Shown one piece after another: positions 8,192-15,965 of a stretch of DNA of 64,000 bases. Every line of letters begins with the position of its first letter. Position 1 is the stretch's first letter. This DNA is from CBDFKB01 sp965248715 (GTDB taxonomy: Bacteria > Pseudomonadota > Alphaproteobacteria > Rhizobiales > Rhizobiaceae), in assembly GCA_965248715.1 (NCBI GenBank), contig CBDFKB010000005.1:124001-188000 (forward strand). The letters are read 5' to 3'. Under the pieces are notes generated by a model that saw only the letters and a program-made list of their open reading frames with translations, made no database searches and was not told the origin of the DNA. A program made the position numbers and the translations under genes.

Positions 8192-9964
8192 CTAGACCAA
8201 CGCCTTGCCGCGATCGTCGATCGCGGTGGCTATTGCTTCATCGCTTGCCTCATCGGGCAACAACATTTCATTGTGCGCCTTTCCCGAGGGGATCATCGGG
8301 AAGCAATTTTCCAAATTAGCTACCCGGCAATCGAACAAAACCGGCGCGTCGACCTCAATCATCTGGTTGATCGCATCATCGAGTTCGCCAGGCTTTTGGA
8401 CCCTTATGCCAACGCAGCCATAGGCTTCGGCAAGCTTGACGAAGTCCGGCAATGCTTCGGTGTAGGTGTGCGACAGCCGGTTGCCGTGCAACAATTGTTG
8501 CCACTGGCGTACCATGCCCATATATTGGTTGTTGATGATGAATATCTTGATCGGCGCGCGGTGTTGCACGGCGCTTGACATCTCCTGCATGGTCATGATT
8601 ACCGAGGCGTCGCCGGCGATGTCGATGACCAGCGCGTCCGGGTGGGCGATTTGTACCCCAAACGCTGCCGGCAGCCCGTAACCCATGGTGCCAAGTCCGC
8701 CGGAAGTCATCCACCGGTTGGGCTCCTCAAAACGATAATATTGCGCCGCCCACATCTGGTGCTGACCTACCTCGGTAGTGATGTAGGTGTTGCGGTCACG
8801 GGTCAATTCAAACAGCCGCTCGATCGCGTATTGCGGCATAATCACATCTTTGGAGGAGCGGTAGGCCAGACAGTCGCGCGCCTTCCATTGGTCGATTTGG
8901 CTCCACCAATCAGCAAGCGTTTTCTTGGTCTGCAATATATTGGCGGCCCGCCAGAGGCGAACCATGTCTTCCAAAACGTGGGCGACATCGCCAATGATCG
9001 GTACATCCACCCTGACGTTTTTGTTGATCGACGAGGGGTCGATATCAATGTGGATCTTGTGCGAATTGGGAGAAAACGCATCGAGGCGTCCAGTGATACG
9101 GTCGTCAAATCTGGCACCGATACAGACCATGACGTCGCAGTCATGCATCGCCAAATTGGCTTCATAGGTACCGTGCATACCAAGCATGCCGATCCAGTTT
9201 TCACCGGAGGCCGGATAGGCGCCCAGACCCATCAGCGTCGACGTGATCGGAAATCCGGTAATGCCGACCAGTTCGCGCAGCAATTGGCTCGCTTCTTTGC
9301 CGGAATTAATGACCCCGCCACCGGAATAAATGACCGGCTTCTTGGCCGTGCTCATCAACTCGATCGCTTGTTTGATCGCATTAAGGTCGCCGGTCAGTTT
9401 CGGCCGATAACTGCTATGGCGTACTTTGGGTGGCGAAGTATAAATGCCGGTGGCAAACTGCACATCTTTAGGAATGTCGACCAGTACCGGCCCTGGCCGA
9501 CCGGATTTCGCAACGTAGAACGCTTCATGCAAAACCCGCGGCAGCTCGTCCACCGATCTGACCAGCCAATTATGTTTGGTGCAAGGCCGGGTGATGCCAA
9601 CCGTATCGGCTTCCTGGAATGCGTCCGAACCGATCAACGCGGTCGGCACCTGACCGGTAATACACACCATGGGGATCGAATCCATCAAGGCGTCCTGTAA
9701 CGACGTTACCGCATTGGTGGCGCCAGGGCCCGAAGTTACCAACATTACCCCGCATCTGCCGGTCGAACGCGCATAGCCTTCTGCTGCATGGCCGGCGCCC
9801 TGTTCGTGGCGCACCAGGACATGACGCACATCTTCCTGCTGAATTATCGCGTCATATATCGGCAGCACCGCGCCGCCTGGATAACCGAAAATCGTGTCGA
9901 CACCGTTGTCCCGCATAGCCTGGAGGACCATTTCGGCACCTGTCATTTCTTTCCTATTACTCAT
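8192..9964 (-). CDS. ilvB: Acetolactate synthase large (catalytic) subunit
   Basis: 590 residues from ATG 9964 (MSNRKEMTGAEMVLQAM), preferred over an in-frame extension to 10045 that would run into the attenuator terminator. ThDP-enzyme features in order: GYPGGAVLPIYD, HEQGAGHAAEGYAR (catalytic Glu), the FAD-associated middle domain, and GDASVIMTMQE..NNQYMGMV, the ThDP/Mg2+ site. It condenses pyruvate with pyruvate or 2-oxobutyrate. It works with the IlvH subunit encoded two genes downstream and is preceded by a leader-peptide attenuator. Confidence 0.96.
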   Translation of the reverse strand: MSNRKEMTGAEMVLQAMRDNGVDTIFGYPGGAVLPIYDAIIQQEDVRHVLVRHEQGAGHAAEGYARSTGRCGVMLVTSGPGATNAVTSLQDALMDSIPMVCITGQVPTALIGSDAFQEADTVGITRPCTKHNWLVRSVDELPRVLHEAFYVAKSGRPGPVLVDIPKDVQFATGIYTSPPKVRHSSYRPKLTGDLNAIKQAIELMSTAKKPVIYSGGGVINSGKEASQLLRELVGITGFPITSTLMGLGAYPASGENWIGMLGMHGTYEANLAMHDCDVMVCIGARFDDRITGRLDAFSPNSHKIHIDIDPSSINKNVRVDVPIIGDVAHVLEDMVRLWRAANILQTKKTLADWWSQIDQWKARDCLAYRSSKDVIMPQYAIERLFELTRDRNTYITTEVGQHQMWAAQYYRFEEPNRWMTSGGLGTMGYGLPAAFGVQIAHPDALVIDIAGDASVIMTMQEMSSAVQHRAPIKIFIINNQYMGMVRQWQQLLHGNRLSHTYTEALPDFVKLAEAYGCVGIRVQKPGELDDAINQMIEVDAPVLFDCRVANLENCFPMIPSGKAHNEMLLPDEASDEAIATAIDDRGKALV

Positions 9965-10013
9965 TTTTCCGATCCGAGTTTCCGTAGTCTTTGTCGTGCG
10001 GCCATCGTGCAAA

Positions 10014-10039
10014 CAAAAAAGCCCCCCGAAGGAGGCCTT
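10014..10039 (-). terminator. Attenuator terminator of the ilvB operon
   Basis: On the minus strand AAGGCCTCC / GGGGGGCTT form a stem (one mismatch, one GT pair) around a short TTC loop, followed by a run of six T. It lies about 50 bases upstream of the ilvB start and about 30 bases after the leader-peptide stop. Confidence 0.8.
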
Positions 10040-10112
10040 GCGCACGCGGACAGTTCGCGGTGTTGACGATTACACCACGCGCGTGCGCTCCCAAATCACC
10101 ACAAGATAGTGT
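10019..10112 (-). promoter_or_regulatory. Transcription attenuator of the ilvB operon
   Basis: The leader RNA has mutually exclusive folds. GCGCACGCG inside the leader-peptide frame is an exact 9-bp complement of CGCGTGCGC that lies directly before the terminator stem. Between them GGTGT and ACACC form a small hairpin that begins at the leader stop codon. The left arm overlaps the leader codons, so a ribosome there would decide which pairs form. Together with the Val/Leu/Ile-rich leader and the U-tailed hairpin this is a complete attenuation arrangement. Confidence 0.72.
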
Positions 10113-10117
10113 TTCAT
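10070..10117 (-). CDS. ilv leader peptide MKHYLVVIWERTRVV
   Basis: A 15-codon frame (ATG 10117 to TAA 10070) about 105 bases upstream of ilvB. It holds Leu-Val-Val-Ile in a row and a Val-Val pair just before the stop, six codons for the end products of the pathway in fifteen. Ribosome stalling on these codons when charged tRNA is scarce would expose downstream RNA for an alternative fold, as in classical ilv attenuators. The upstream GGACGAT is only a weak ribosome-binding site. Confidence 0.8.
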   Translation of the reverse strand: MKHYLVVIWERTRVV

Positions 10118-10144
10118 ATCGTCCAATCCAATTTCAACCGCCGC

Positions 10145-10174
10145 AAGCTACGCTGACGGATGATCTACTGTCAA
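10145..10174 (-). promoter_or_regulatory. Candidate ilvB-operon promoter
   Basis: Minus strand TTGACA (10174-10169), an 18-base spacer and TAGCTT (10150-10145). The -35 is perfect, the -10 weak. It lies just upstream of the leader peptide and only 9 bases from the edge of the MITE-like element. Confidence 0.45.
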
Positions 10175-10182
10175 CCGTATTC

Positions 10183-10458
10183 TAGAGCCCTTTTAGTGAA
10201 TTCGGAGCCATTGTGATGGAGCAATTTTGCGTCAAGATCAAGCAGCGACGCGCATGGCCATACCCTGCGGTACGCTCATGCGGCGATGCGCAGATATTGG
10301 CACAAAAGCGCCCATCCTTTCCAGTTTCTGATTGGCGGGCATCCGCCGCCAAACCACACTTGTCCGATATCCAAACATCGCACGTCGTGCGTTTTAACTG
10401 CGGTCTACCTCGCAAATCAAGAAACACAATTGACTTCGAATTCATTAAAAGAGCTCTA
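10183..10458. repeat. MITE-like element with ~24-bp terminal inverted repeats
   Basis: Left end TAGAGCCCTTTTAGTGAATT (10183 on) and right end AATTCATTAAAAGAGCTCTA (to 10458) are inverted repeats that extend to about 24 bp with three mismatches. The 276-bp interior encodes nothing recognisable; an 87-codon minus-strand frame (10182-10445) roughly spans it but resembles no family. The ends TAGAGC...GCTCTA match those of the smaller dispersed repeats elsewhere in the window. It sits between the ilvB promoter and the GGDEF gene. Confidence 0.6.
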
Positions 10459-10472
10459 AGCCCTATCGCCGG

Positions 10473-11651
10473 TTATGCGGCCACCCGGTTGCGGCCCATT
10501 CGCTTAGCCTCGTAAAGCTTGATATCGGCGAGCTTGAAAAATTGTTTGGAATCGGAAATCCCTTGTGCGTTGGTCGCAATCCCAATGCTAATCGTCGGAC
10601 GCAACACTACGTTTCCGACTTCAATGCGCAAGCTTTCCACCATTTTGCGGAACCGCTCGGCTACCGGAATAATCTGCTCGGCGCGGGCATATGGGGTGAT
10701 CACCGCAAACTCTTCGCCACCAACCCGCGCCACCACATCATGCTCACGGGTTATTTGCAGCAATCGCCCGGCAACTTCCCTCAACACCATGTCACCCACA
10801 TCATGGCCATAAGTGTCGTTGACGCTCTTGAAGTGGTCGATATCCATCACCAGCAAACCAAGCGGCATTTGGGCATAATTGAATTCGTCAAGATAGTCCT
10901 GGAGCGCTATTTCGAAATATCGACGGTTGTAGAGTTTCGTCAACGCATCGGTAGTCGCTTCGATTTCGAGGCTTTCTGCACGCTTGCTGAGATCATCTTT
11001 TTGACTGCTTTGTTGGCGCAACAGCGGGAACAAGATACCCAGTACGCTCATCAGCGCCGCTGCCAGCATGCCCATCGCGTACATCAGTTTCTTGGCATAA
11101 CGAGGCTGATTGACGCTTAGGGGAACGAAGACTTCAACCAATGCAGCCAACTCGCCTTTGGACAGCCTCGCGCCCGGGTTCGACACGCATCCGGCGCAAT
11201 CGTGGGGCACGTAAAGCGGAGAAACCACCCGCACGAAACCAACACCGTCCACCATCACCTGCTCGGCGACCCCGTTTCGCTTTGATGTTTCCAGTTCAGC
11301 TATTGCCTGGCGCTGAAAACCATCCAATTTTGGCTCACCCACAGCAAATGCCGGATGAACTGGCACAATCCGAATTATTGAACCGGCGGAAGTTATGGAA
11401 ATGCTGCGCTGGAACTCGGCGCGTCTTTGCGCGACCGCTTCCATGTCGGCGGCAATGATTGCCGATCCGACTGTTTCGTCTTTGGCAAAATGCATACCAA
11501 CAAATTTCGCAATTGCACTAGAACGTTTAAACGGTGCGGTTGCAGATTCGGTATATGCAATTAAAATTAGAACGGCGGCCAATGAAATGAGCACCGCATC
11601 CATCAACACGAAGATGTTTATACTTTCAGAGCTGCTCTTTGCCCGACGCAT
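10473..11651 (-). CDS. Membrane-anchored diguanylate cyclase (GGDEF) with Tll0287/DUF3365-like sensor
   Basis: 392 residues. A transmembrane segment (about 12-32, IFVLMDAVLISLAAVLILIA) precedes a periplasmic-type sensor region of about 150 residues containing HDCAGCVSNPG, reminiscent of the CxxC of Tll0287-like (DUF3365) haem sensors, then a second membrane segment (about 190-212) and a GGDEF domain from about 235. The active-site loop is GGEEF (about 310), and the inhibitory RxxD motif (REHD) stands five residues before it, so the enzyme should make cyclic di-GMP and be product-inhibited. No EAL domain. It stands alone between the MITE-like element and miaA. Confidence 0.88.
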   Translation of the reverse strand: MRRAKSSSESINIFVLMDAVLISLAAVLILIAYTESATAPFKRSSAIAKFVGMHFAKDETVGSAIIAADMEAVAQRRAEFQRSISITSAGSIIRIVPVHPAFAVGEPKLDGFQRQAIAELETSKRNGVAEQVMVDGVGFVRVVSPLYVPHDCAGCVSNPGARLSKGELAALVEVFVPLSVNQPRYAKKLMYAMGMLAAALMSVLGILFPLLRQQSSQKDDLSKRAESLEIEATTDALTKLYNRRYFEIALQDYLDEFNYAQMPLGLLVMDIDHFKSVNDTYGHDVGDMVLREVAGRLLQITREHDVVARVGGEEFAVITPYARAEQIIPVAERFRKMVESLRIEVGNVVLRPTISIGIATNAQGISDSKQFFKLADIKLYEAKRMGRNRVAA

Positions 11652-11696
11652 GTTTTGAAATTGCCCCTACGTTTGGGCGATGATTATCATCCGTCT

Positions 11697-11713
11697 GGTT
11701 AAGAACCGATAAA
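11697..11713 (-). promoter_or_regulatory. Possible CtrA half-consensus box upstream of the GGDEF gene
   Basis: Minus strand TTTA-N7-TTAACC, one base off the CtrA consensus TTAA-N7-TTAA, about 50 bases upstream of the GGDEF start. Could be chance; listed because a much better pair of boxes precedes ccrM. Confidence 0.25.
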
Positions 11714-11852
11714 TCTGCGCGATCAGCAGCAAAATTTTCAAAATAAATGTTGAGTTGCTTGCCGGGGTTGGACTTATTCATGGAATTGCAACCGGCTTGA
11801 ATTAAATGCACGTTATAGGAGAAATAAATCGCCTGCTTGCTGCAGGCAGGCA

Positions 11853-12761
11853 TCAATGTTCCAGCCAACGCCAGTGCGAATCCATGCGATTGCGCAACCA
11901 TGTCATCTGGCGCTTTGCATATTGGCGGGTGGCGATCAGGATTTTATCACGGGCGCCGGCAAAACTTTCTTCGCCGCGCAAATGTGCTGCAATCTGCGGC
12001 ACACCGATTGCTTTGATCACTGGTCGATCCAATGGGATCTGGCGTTCCAGCAATGCGGCAACTTCTTCGATGGCGCCGCCAGCCAGCATGGCGTCGAGGC
12101 GCACCTGCAAGCGCTCGACAAGATTTTCACGGCCTGGCGCTACCACCAAGGCGGCCGCGTCGGCCATCGCCACTGCCGGCGGTGCAGGCGAAGCGGCATG
12201 CCATTGATAGATCGACTTCCCGGTCGCTTCGATGACTTCCAGCGCCCGCACGCTGCGTTGCCGGTCGCCGGGCTCGATACGCTTGGCTGCGATTGGATCA
12301 AGGTATGTCAATTGCTCGTGCAGCAATTCAGGCTCAACTATCGAATAGCGGCGCCATTTGCGCCGAATCACTTGCGGGATTGGTGGAATTTCGGCAAGCC
12401 CCTCCAACAGGGCGGAAAAATATAGGCCAGTCCCGCCGACCAAGATCGGTAGCGCCGCATCGGATTGCACTTGAGCCAGAGTTGCACGTGCCTGTTTAAG
12501 CCAATCAGCGACCGAATATTGGATGGCGCCATCGACATGGCCGTACAGAAAATGCGGCGCTCGATCGATTTCGCTTGCCCCTGGACGGGCAGTTAAAACC
12601 CGCAAATCGCGGTAGACCTGCATCGAATCGCAATTAATGATCACGCCGTTACAGGTCGTGGCGATTTCCAGCGCCAAAGCAGACTTGCCGCTGCCGGTCG
12701 CGCCTGCAACAAGGACCACGCGATGGTGCGGTTCGATCAAACGGGAGATGTTATGGACCAT
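11853..12761 (-). CDS. miaA: tRNA dimethylallyltransferase
   Basis: 302 residues from ATG 12761 (an in-frame extension to 12908 would run through serB). P-loop GATGSGKS at about residues 20-27, then NCDSMQVYRDL, the GGTGLYFSALLEGLAEIPP segment and the C-terminal ATRQYAKRQMTWLRN, all standard for MiaA. It transfers a dimethylallyl group to A37 of tRNAs that read codons starting with U. Its start codon lies inside the divergent serB frame (the third serB codon, CAT, is the complement of the miaA ATG), an overlapping head-to-head pair seen in related genomes. Confidence 0.93.
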   Translation of the reverse strand: MVHNISRLIEPHHRVVLVAGATGSGKSALALEIATTCNGVIINCDSMQVYRDLRVLTARPGASEIDRAPHFLYGHVDGAIQYSVADWLKQARATLAQVQSDAALPILVGGTGLYFSALLEGLAEIPPIPQVIRRKWRRYSIVEPELLHEQLTYLDPIAAKRIEPGDRQRSVRALEVIEATGKSIYQWHAASPAPPAVAMADAAALVVAPGRENLVERLQVRLDAMLAGGAIEEVAALLERQIPLDRPVIKAIGVPQIAAHLRGEESFAGARDKILIATRQYAKRQMTWLRNRMDSHWRWLEH

Positions 12762-13161
12762 GTTGCAACCCTTGTGGGTGACCCGGCCCAACTGAGCCTG
12801 ACCCCAGGCGGTGATCAATGCGGCCACCCGTGCGCTCGGTGCTAGCCATGTGCACGAGTTAGCGCAAGGGATCGCATGCGATATCGCGCTGCCACCTGAT
12901 CGCGACACAAAGGCCGCGCAAGCGGTTATCGAGGCTGCAATTGCGGGAGCCGAAATTGATGTGTTCGTTCAACCGGCTACCGGCCGGCGCAAGCAGGTCC
13001 TGATCGCCGACATGGATTCCACCATGATCGAAGCAAGAATGTATCGATCAATTGGCGGATGCCTGTGGTGCCGGAGCCTTAGTGTCCGCAATCACCGAGC
13101 AGGCCATGAACGGGCAGATCGGCTTTGCCGACGCGGTGCGCGAGCGGGTCAACTATTTTAG
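12753..13161 (+). pseudogene. serB: Phosphoserine phosphatase SerB, 5' part, broken by two +1 frameshifts
   Basis: The likely native start is ATG 12753 with GGGAG six bases upstream (MDHVATLVGDPAQLSLT). One extra base within ACCCCAGGCG (12801-12810) moves the reading to the frame that continues AVINAATRALGASHVHELAQ...; a GTG at 12811 opens that frame. Motif I of the HAD phosphatases, ADMDSTMIE, is intact at about 13008-13032. Directly after it a second extra base (G at about 13033, GAA-G-CAA-GAA-TGT) throws the frame off, and the reading runs on as nonsense to 13161. Removing both bases restores the expected ...DSTMIEQECIDQLAD.... Either a recent pseudogene or assembly indels. Confidence 0.75.
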
Positions 13162-13645
13162 CGATCAACCAGCGGCAATCATCGACGAGGTGCTTGCCAC
13201 CCGCATTAGCCTTACCAAAGGCGCACGAACCTTGGTGGCAACCATGCGGGCAAACGGCGCATACGCGGAATTGGTATCGGGCGGATTTGTTGAATTTGCT
13301 GCCAACATCGCCGAACAATTGGGATTTGATGCCTTTCGCGCCAATGCGCTGGAACAGCAAAATGGCCGCTTGACCGGCAAGGTGGTGGAACCGATCCTGG
13401 GCCGCGATGCCAAGGCGATATCTCTGCGCGAGATCGTCACCCGGCTGGATCTAAGCGTTGATGATGTGATGGCGGTTGGCGACGGCGCCAACGACCTTGA
13501 AATGTTGTCGCTTGCCGGCGCTGGGGTGGCGTTTCACGCCAAAGATGTTGTTGCCGGCTCGGCACAATTTCGGGTCGATCATGGCGACCTTACCGCACTG
13601 TTGTATCTGCAAGGCTACACGCGCGAGGAGTTTGTTGATGTTTGA
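13052..13645 (+). CDS. serB: Phosphoserine phosphatase SerB, 3' part (frame-separated)
   Basis: The correct frame resumes at about 13034 and runs to the TGA at 13643-13645. It contains the rest of the enzyme: the cap region ADACGAGALVSAITEQAMNGQIGF, motif II ELVSGGFVEF, and the acidic motif VGDGANDLEML near the C-terminus. SerB makes the last step of serine synthesis. Taken alone this fragment lacks the nucleophile Asp, which sits in the upstream fragment, so it cannot be active unless the break is a sequencing error or is bypassed. All catalytic motifs are otherwise conserved, which favours a very recent mutation or an artefact. Confidence 0.8.
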   Translation: MADACGAGALVSAITEQAMNGQIGFADAVRERVNYFSDQPAAIIDEVLATRISLTKGARTLVATMRANGAYAELVSGGFVEFAANIAEQLGFDAFRANALEQQNGRLTGKVVEPILGRDAKAISLREIVTRLDLSVDDVMAVGDGANDLEMLSLAGAGVAFHAKDVVAGSAQFRVDHGDLTALLYLQGYTREEFVDV

Positions 13646-13659
13646 TCGAGTTATCGCGG

Positions 13660-14217
13660 ATGATGATTGAAACCGAGCGTTTGCTGCTACGCCCATGGCA
13701 AGATTGTGATATTGCGCCATTTGCCGAAATGAACCGCGACCGTAAGGTTATGCGCTATTTTCCTGAATTGATGACCGATGCGCAAACCGCCGCGTCGGTG
13801 GAAAGAGCGCGCTCAAACGCGCGTAAATTCGGCTACTGGTTTTTGCCGGTGGTCGAGAAACAAACCGGCGAATTCGTCGGTATGTGCGGCATCGCGCAGG
13901 TGTTGTTTGACGCCCATTTCACACCAGCAATCGAGATCGGTTGGCGCCTAGCACATGCCCATTGGGGCAAGGGTTACGCAACCGAGGCGGCGATGGCATG
14001 GCTCAACTACGGATTTCGCGACCTTGGCCTTGCGGAAATTGTTTCGTTCACGGTTGCCAATAACATGCGGTCAATTTCGGTTATGCGCCGGATCGGCATG
14101 ATGCCACACCCTGAGGCCGATTTCATGCACCCTTCCATCGACCCCACCAGCGCGCTGGCAGGCCATGTCCTGTACCAGATAACGGCAAAAGAATTTGCCG
14201 CTACTCTTCCATCCTGA
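13660..14217 (+). CDS. GNAT acetyltransferase, RimJ/RimL type
   Basis: About 185 residues from ATG 13660 (or 13663); a TTG at 13642 overlapping the serB stop is possible. It opens MIETERLLLRPWQDCDIAPFAEMNRD and has the acetyl-CoA loop WGKGYATEAAMAWLNYGF and the terminal NNMRSISVMRRIGM, the pattern of N-acetyltransferases that act on ribosomal proteins or small amines. The substrate is not predictable. Its last 17 bases overlap the convergent degP gene. Confidence 0.85.
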   Translation: MMIETERLLLRPWQDCDIAPFAEMNRDRKVMRYFPELMTDAQTAASVERARSNARKFGYWFLPVVEKQTGEFVGMCGIAQVLFDAHFTPAIEIGWRLAHAHWGKGYATEAAMAWLNYGFRDLGLAEIVSFTVANNMRSISVMRRIGMMPHPEADFMHPSIDPTSALAGHVLYQITAKEFAATLPS

Positions 14218-15715
14218 TCACCACGAAGCGCAGGTCGCCGCCCTTGGTGGAAACAAGCAACAATGCATTCTTGCGCGCTTCTTGTTTCAATTCCTCGATG
14301 CGCGCGGTCACTTCAGCCGGTGTGTTCACCGGTTCCTGGCCGATCTCGACCACCACTTCACCGGCACGCACCCCCTTGTCATGGGCAGCAGAACCCTCTT
14401 CCACATTGGTGATCAAGACGCCGGTGACTTGATCATCGACATTTTCCTCATCGCGAATTTCCACCGTGATTTCCACAAGTGTCATTGAAAGCACCGACAC
14501 CGATGCCGGTTTCGCCGCTTTTTCGGCCTCGCCTTCGGCTTGCGCCGCCATGGCCCGTTCGCCATCTTCGAGACGGCCGAGAGTAACGCCGATTTCCATC
14601 ATTTTTCCCTTGCGCAGCACCACGACCGCGACTTCTTTGCCGACCGCGGTTTCCGCGACCATGCGCGGCAGATCGCGTAGGGTTTCCACCGCTTTGCCGT
14701 CGAATTTTAAAATCACGTCGCCGGTTTGTAACTTAGCGGCTTCGGCGGGGGACCCGTCGATCACGTCGCCGACCAGCGCGCCACGCGCATCTGTCATGCC
14801 GAGCGATTCGGCAATTTCATCGGTCACGGTCTGAATTTGTACACCGAGCCAGCCGCGCCGGGTCTCGCCGAATTCGACTAATTGGTCGATAACGCCGACA
14901 GCAAGATTGGAGGGAATTGAAAAACCGATGCCGATCGATCCACCGCTCGGTGAAACGATTGCTGTGTTGATGCCGACTACCTTGCCATCCATGTCGAACA
15001 GCGGCCCGCCGGAATTGCCGCGATTGATTGCCGCGTCGGTCTGGATGAAGGCATCATAAGGGCCGGCGCGGATGTCGCGATTGATCGCGGAAACAATGCC
15101 GAGGGAAACCGAACTGCCGAACCCGAACGGATTGCCGATCGCCATTACCCAATCGCCGATCCGGGTTACATCCGAATCACCGAATTGGACCGCTTTGAGC
15201 GGTTGCTCAGGCTTGACCCGCAGCACCGCGATATCGGTCTTGGCGTCGGTGCCGATCAGTTCCGCAGCCAATTTGGAGCCGTCGGAAAAACTCACCGATA
15301 TTTCGTCGGCGTCGGCGATCACATGATTATTGGTGATGATGATGCCTTGTGGATCAATGACAAACCCTGAACCGAGCGACTGCACATTGCGTGGTTGCCG
15401 GTTCGGGGTCTGCTGCTTATCTTCGCCATTCGGCAATTTGGGAAACAAATCCTTAAACAGGTCCTGGAACGGCGACCCTTGCGGGATTTCGGGGATTGGA
15501 AAGTTTGGATTTCCCGGCTGTTCGAGGTTTTGCGAGGTGGAAATGTTGACCACTGAATCCAGCAACCTTTCGGCCAGATCGGCGACGGAAACCGGGCCGG
15601 AGGCGCGCACGGTTCCGTGCTTGGAAACGATTTCGGGAGCAAATGCCAGCGCCAGGGAAAGCAGTGCCAATCCAAATGCCCGCGTGATCATGGTTTGGGT
15701 AGTGGAATTATGCAT
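14201..15715 (-). CDS. degP: Periplasmic serine protease of the Do/HtrA family
   Basis: 504 residues. N-terminal hydrophobic signal (FGLALLSLALAFAPEIVS); a start at residue 9 (MITRAFG) is an alternative. Trypsin-like triad: His in ITNNHVI (about 131), Asp in KTDIAVL (about 159), Ser in GNSGGPL (about 234). Two PDZ domains follow (about 290-375 and 405-495), the first beginning GWLGVQIQ. It degrades or refolds misfolded envelope proteins. It is the last gene of the run folA-hflK-hflC-DUF2065-degP, and the neighbours share a role in membrane protein quality control. Confidence 0.94.
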   Translation of the reverse strand: MHNSTTQTMITRAFGLALLSLALAFAPEIVSKHGTVRASGPVSVADLAERLLDSVVNISTSQNLEQPGNPNFPIPEIPQGSPFQDLFKDLFPKLPNGEDKQQTPNRQPRNVQSLGSGFVIDPQGIIITNNHVIADADEISVSFSDGSKLAAELIGTDAKTDIAVLRVKPEQPLKAVQFGDSDVTRIGDWVMAIGNPFGFGSSVSLGIVSAINRDIRAGPYDAFIQTDAAINRGNSGGPLFDMDGKVVGINTAIVSPSGGSIGIGFSIPSNLAVGVIDQLVEFGETRRGWLGVQIQTVTDEIAESLGMTDARGALVGDVIDGSPAEAAKLQTGDVILKFDGKAVETLRDLPRMVAETAVGKEVAVVVLRKGKMMEIGVTLGRLEDGERAMAAQAEGEAEKAAKPASVSVLSMTLVEITVEIRDEENVDDQVTGVLITNVEEGSAAHDKGVRAGEVVVEIGQEPVNTPAEVTARIEELKQEARKNALLLVSTKGGDLRFVVIRMEE

Positions 15716-15779
15716 CGGTGGTAACCATCCTTTTGCAATGCCGTGCAGGCAAACTTGAACTGGCTTGGCGCCAACAATT

Positions 15780-15965
15780 TCAGCCGCGCACCAGCCAGAC
15801 GATGAAAACCCCGACGATCGCCGCTATCACGCCGCCGGTGCGCAGGCTTTGTTCTGGTATAGATTGCACCTCAAACGCCATACGCTTGGCAAAACCAGGC
15901 GCAAGCGCATAGAAAAGACCCTCTATGACCAAAACCAGTCCAACGCCGATGATGAAATGACTCAT
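15780..15965 (-). CDS. DUF2065 (YjeT-like) small membrane protein
   Basis: 61 residues with two hydrophobic helices (about 3-24 and 44-59) and the family's GLVLVIEGLFYALAPGFAKRM. Function unknown in the family, but it commonly accompanies hflC. Its ATG overlaps the hflC stop by one base (TAATG), so it is translated with hflC. Confidence 0.85.
   Translation of the reverse strand: MSHFIIGVGLVLVIEGLFYALAPGFAKRMAFEVQSIPEQSLRTGGVIAAIVGVFIVWLVRG

Noticed and set aside
10182..10445. 87-codon minus-strand frame inside the MITE-like element
   Set aside because: Fills an inverted-repeat element, has no ribosome-binding site and no recognisable domain; a plus-strand frame covers the same bases equally well.
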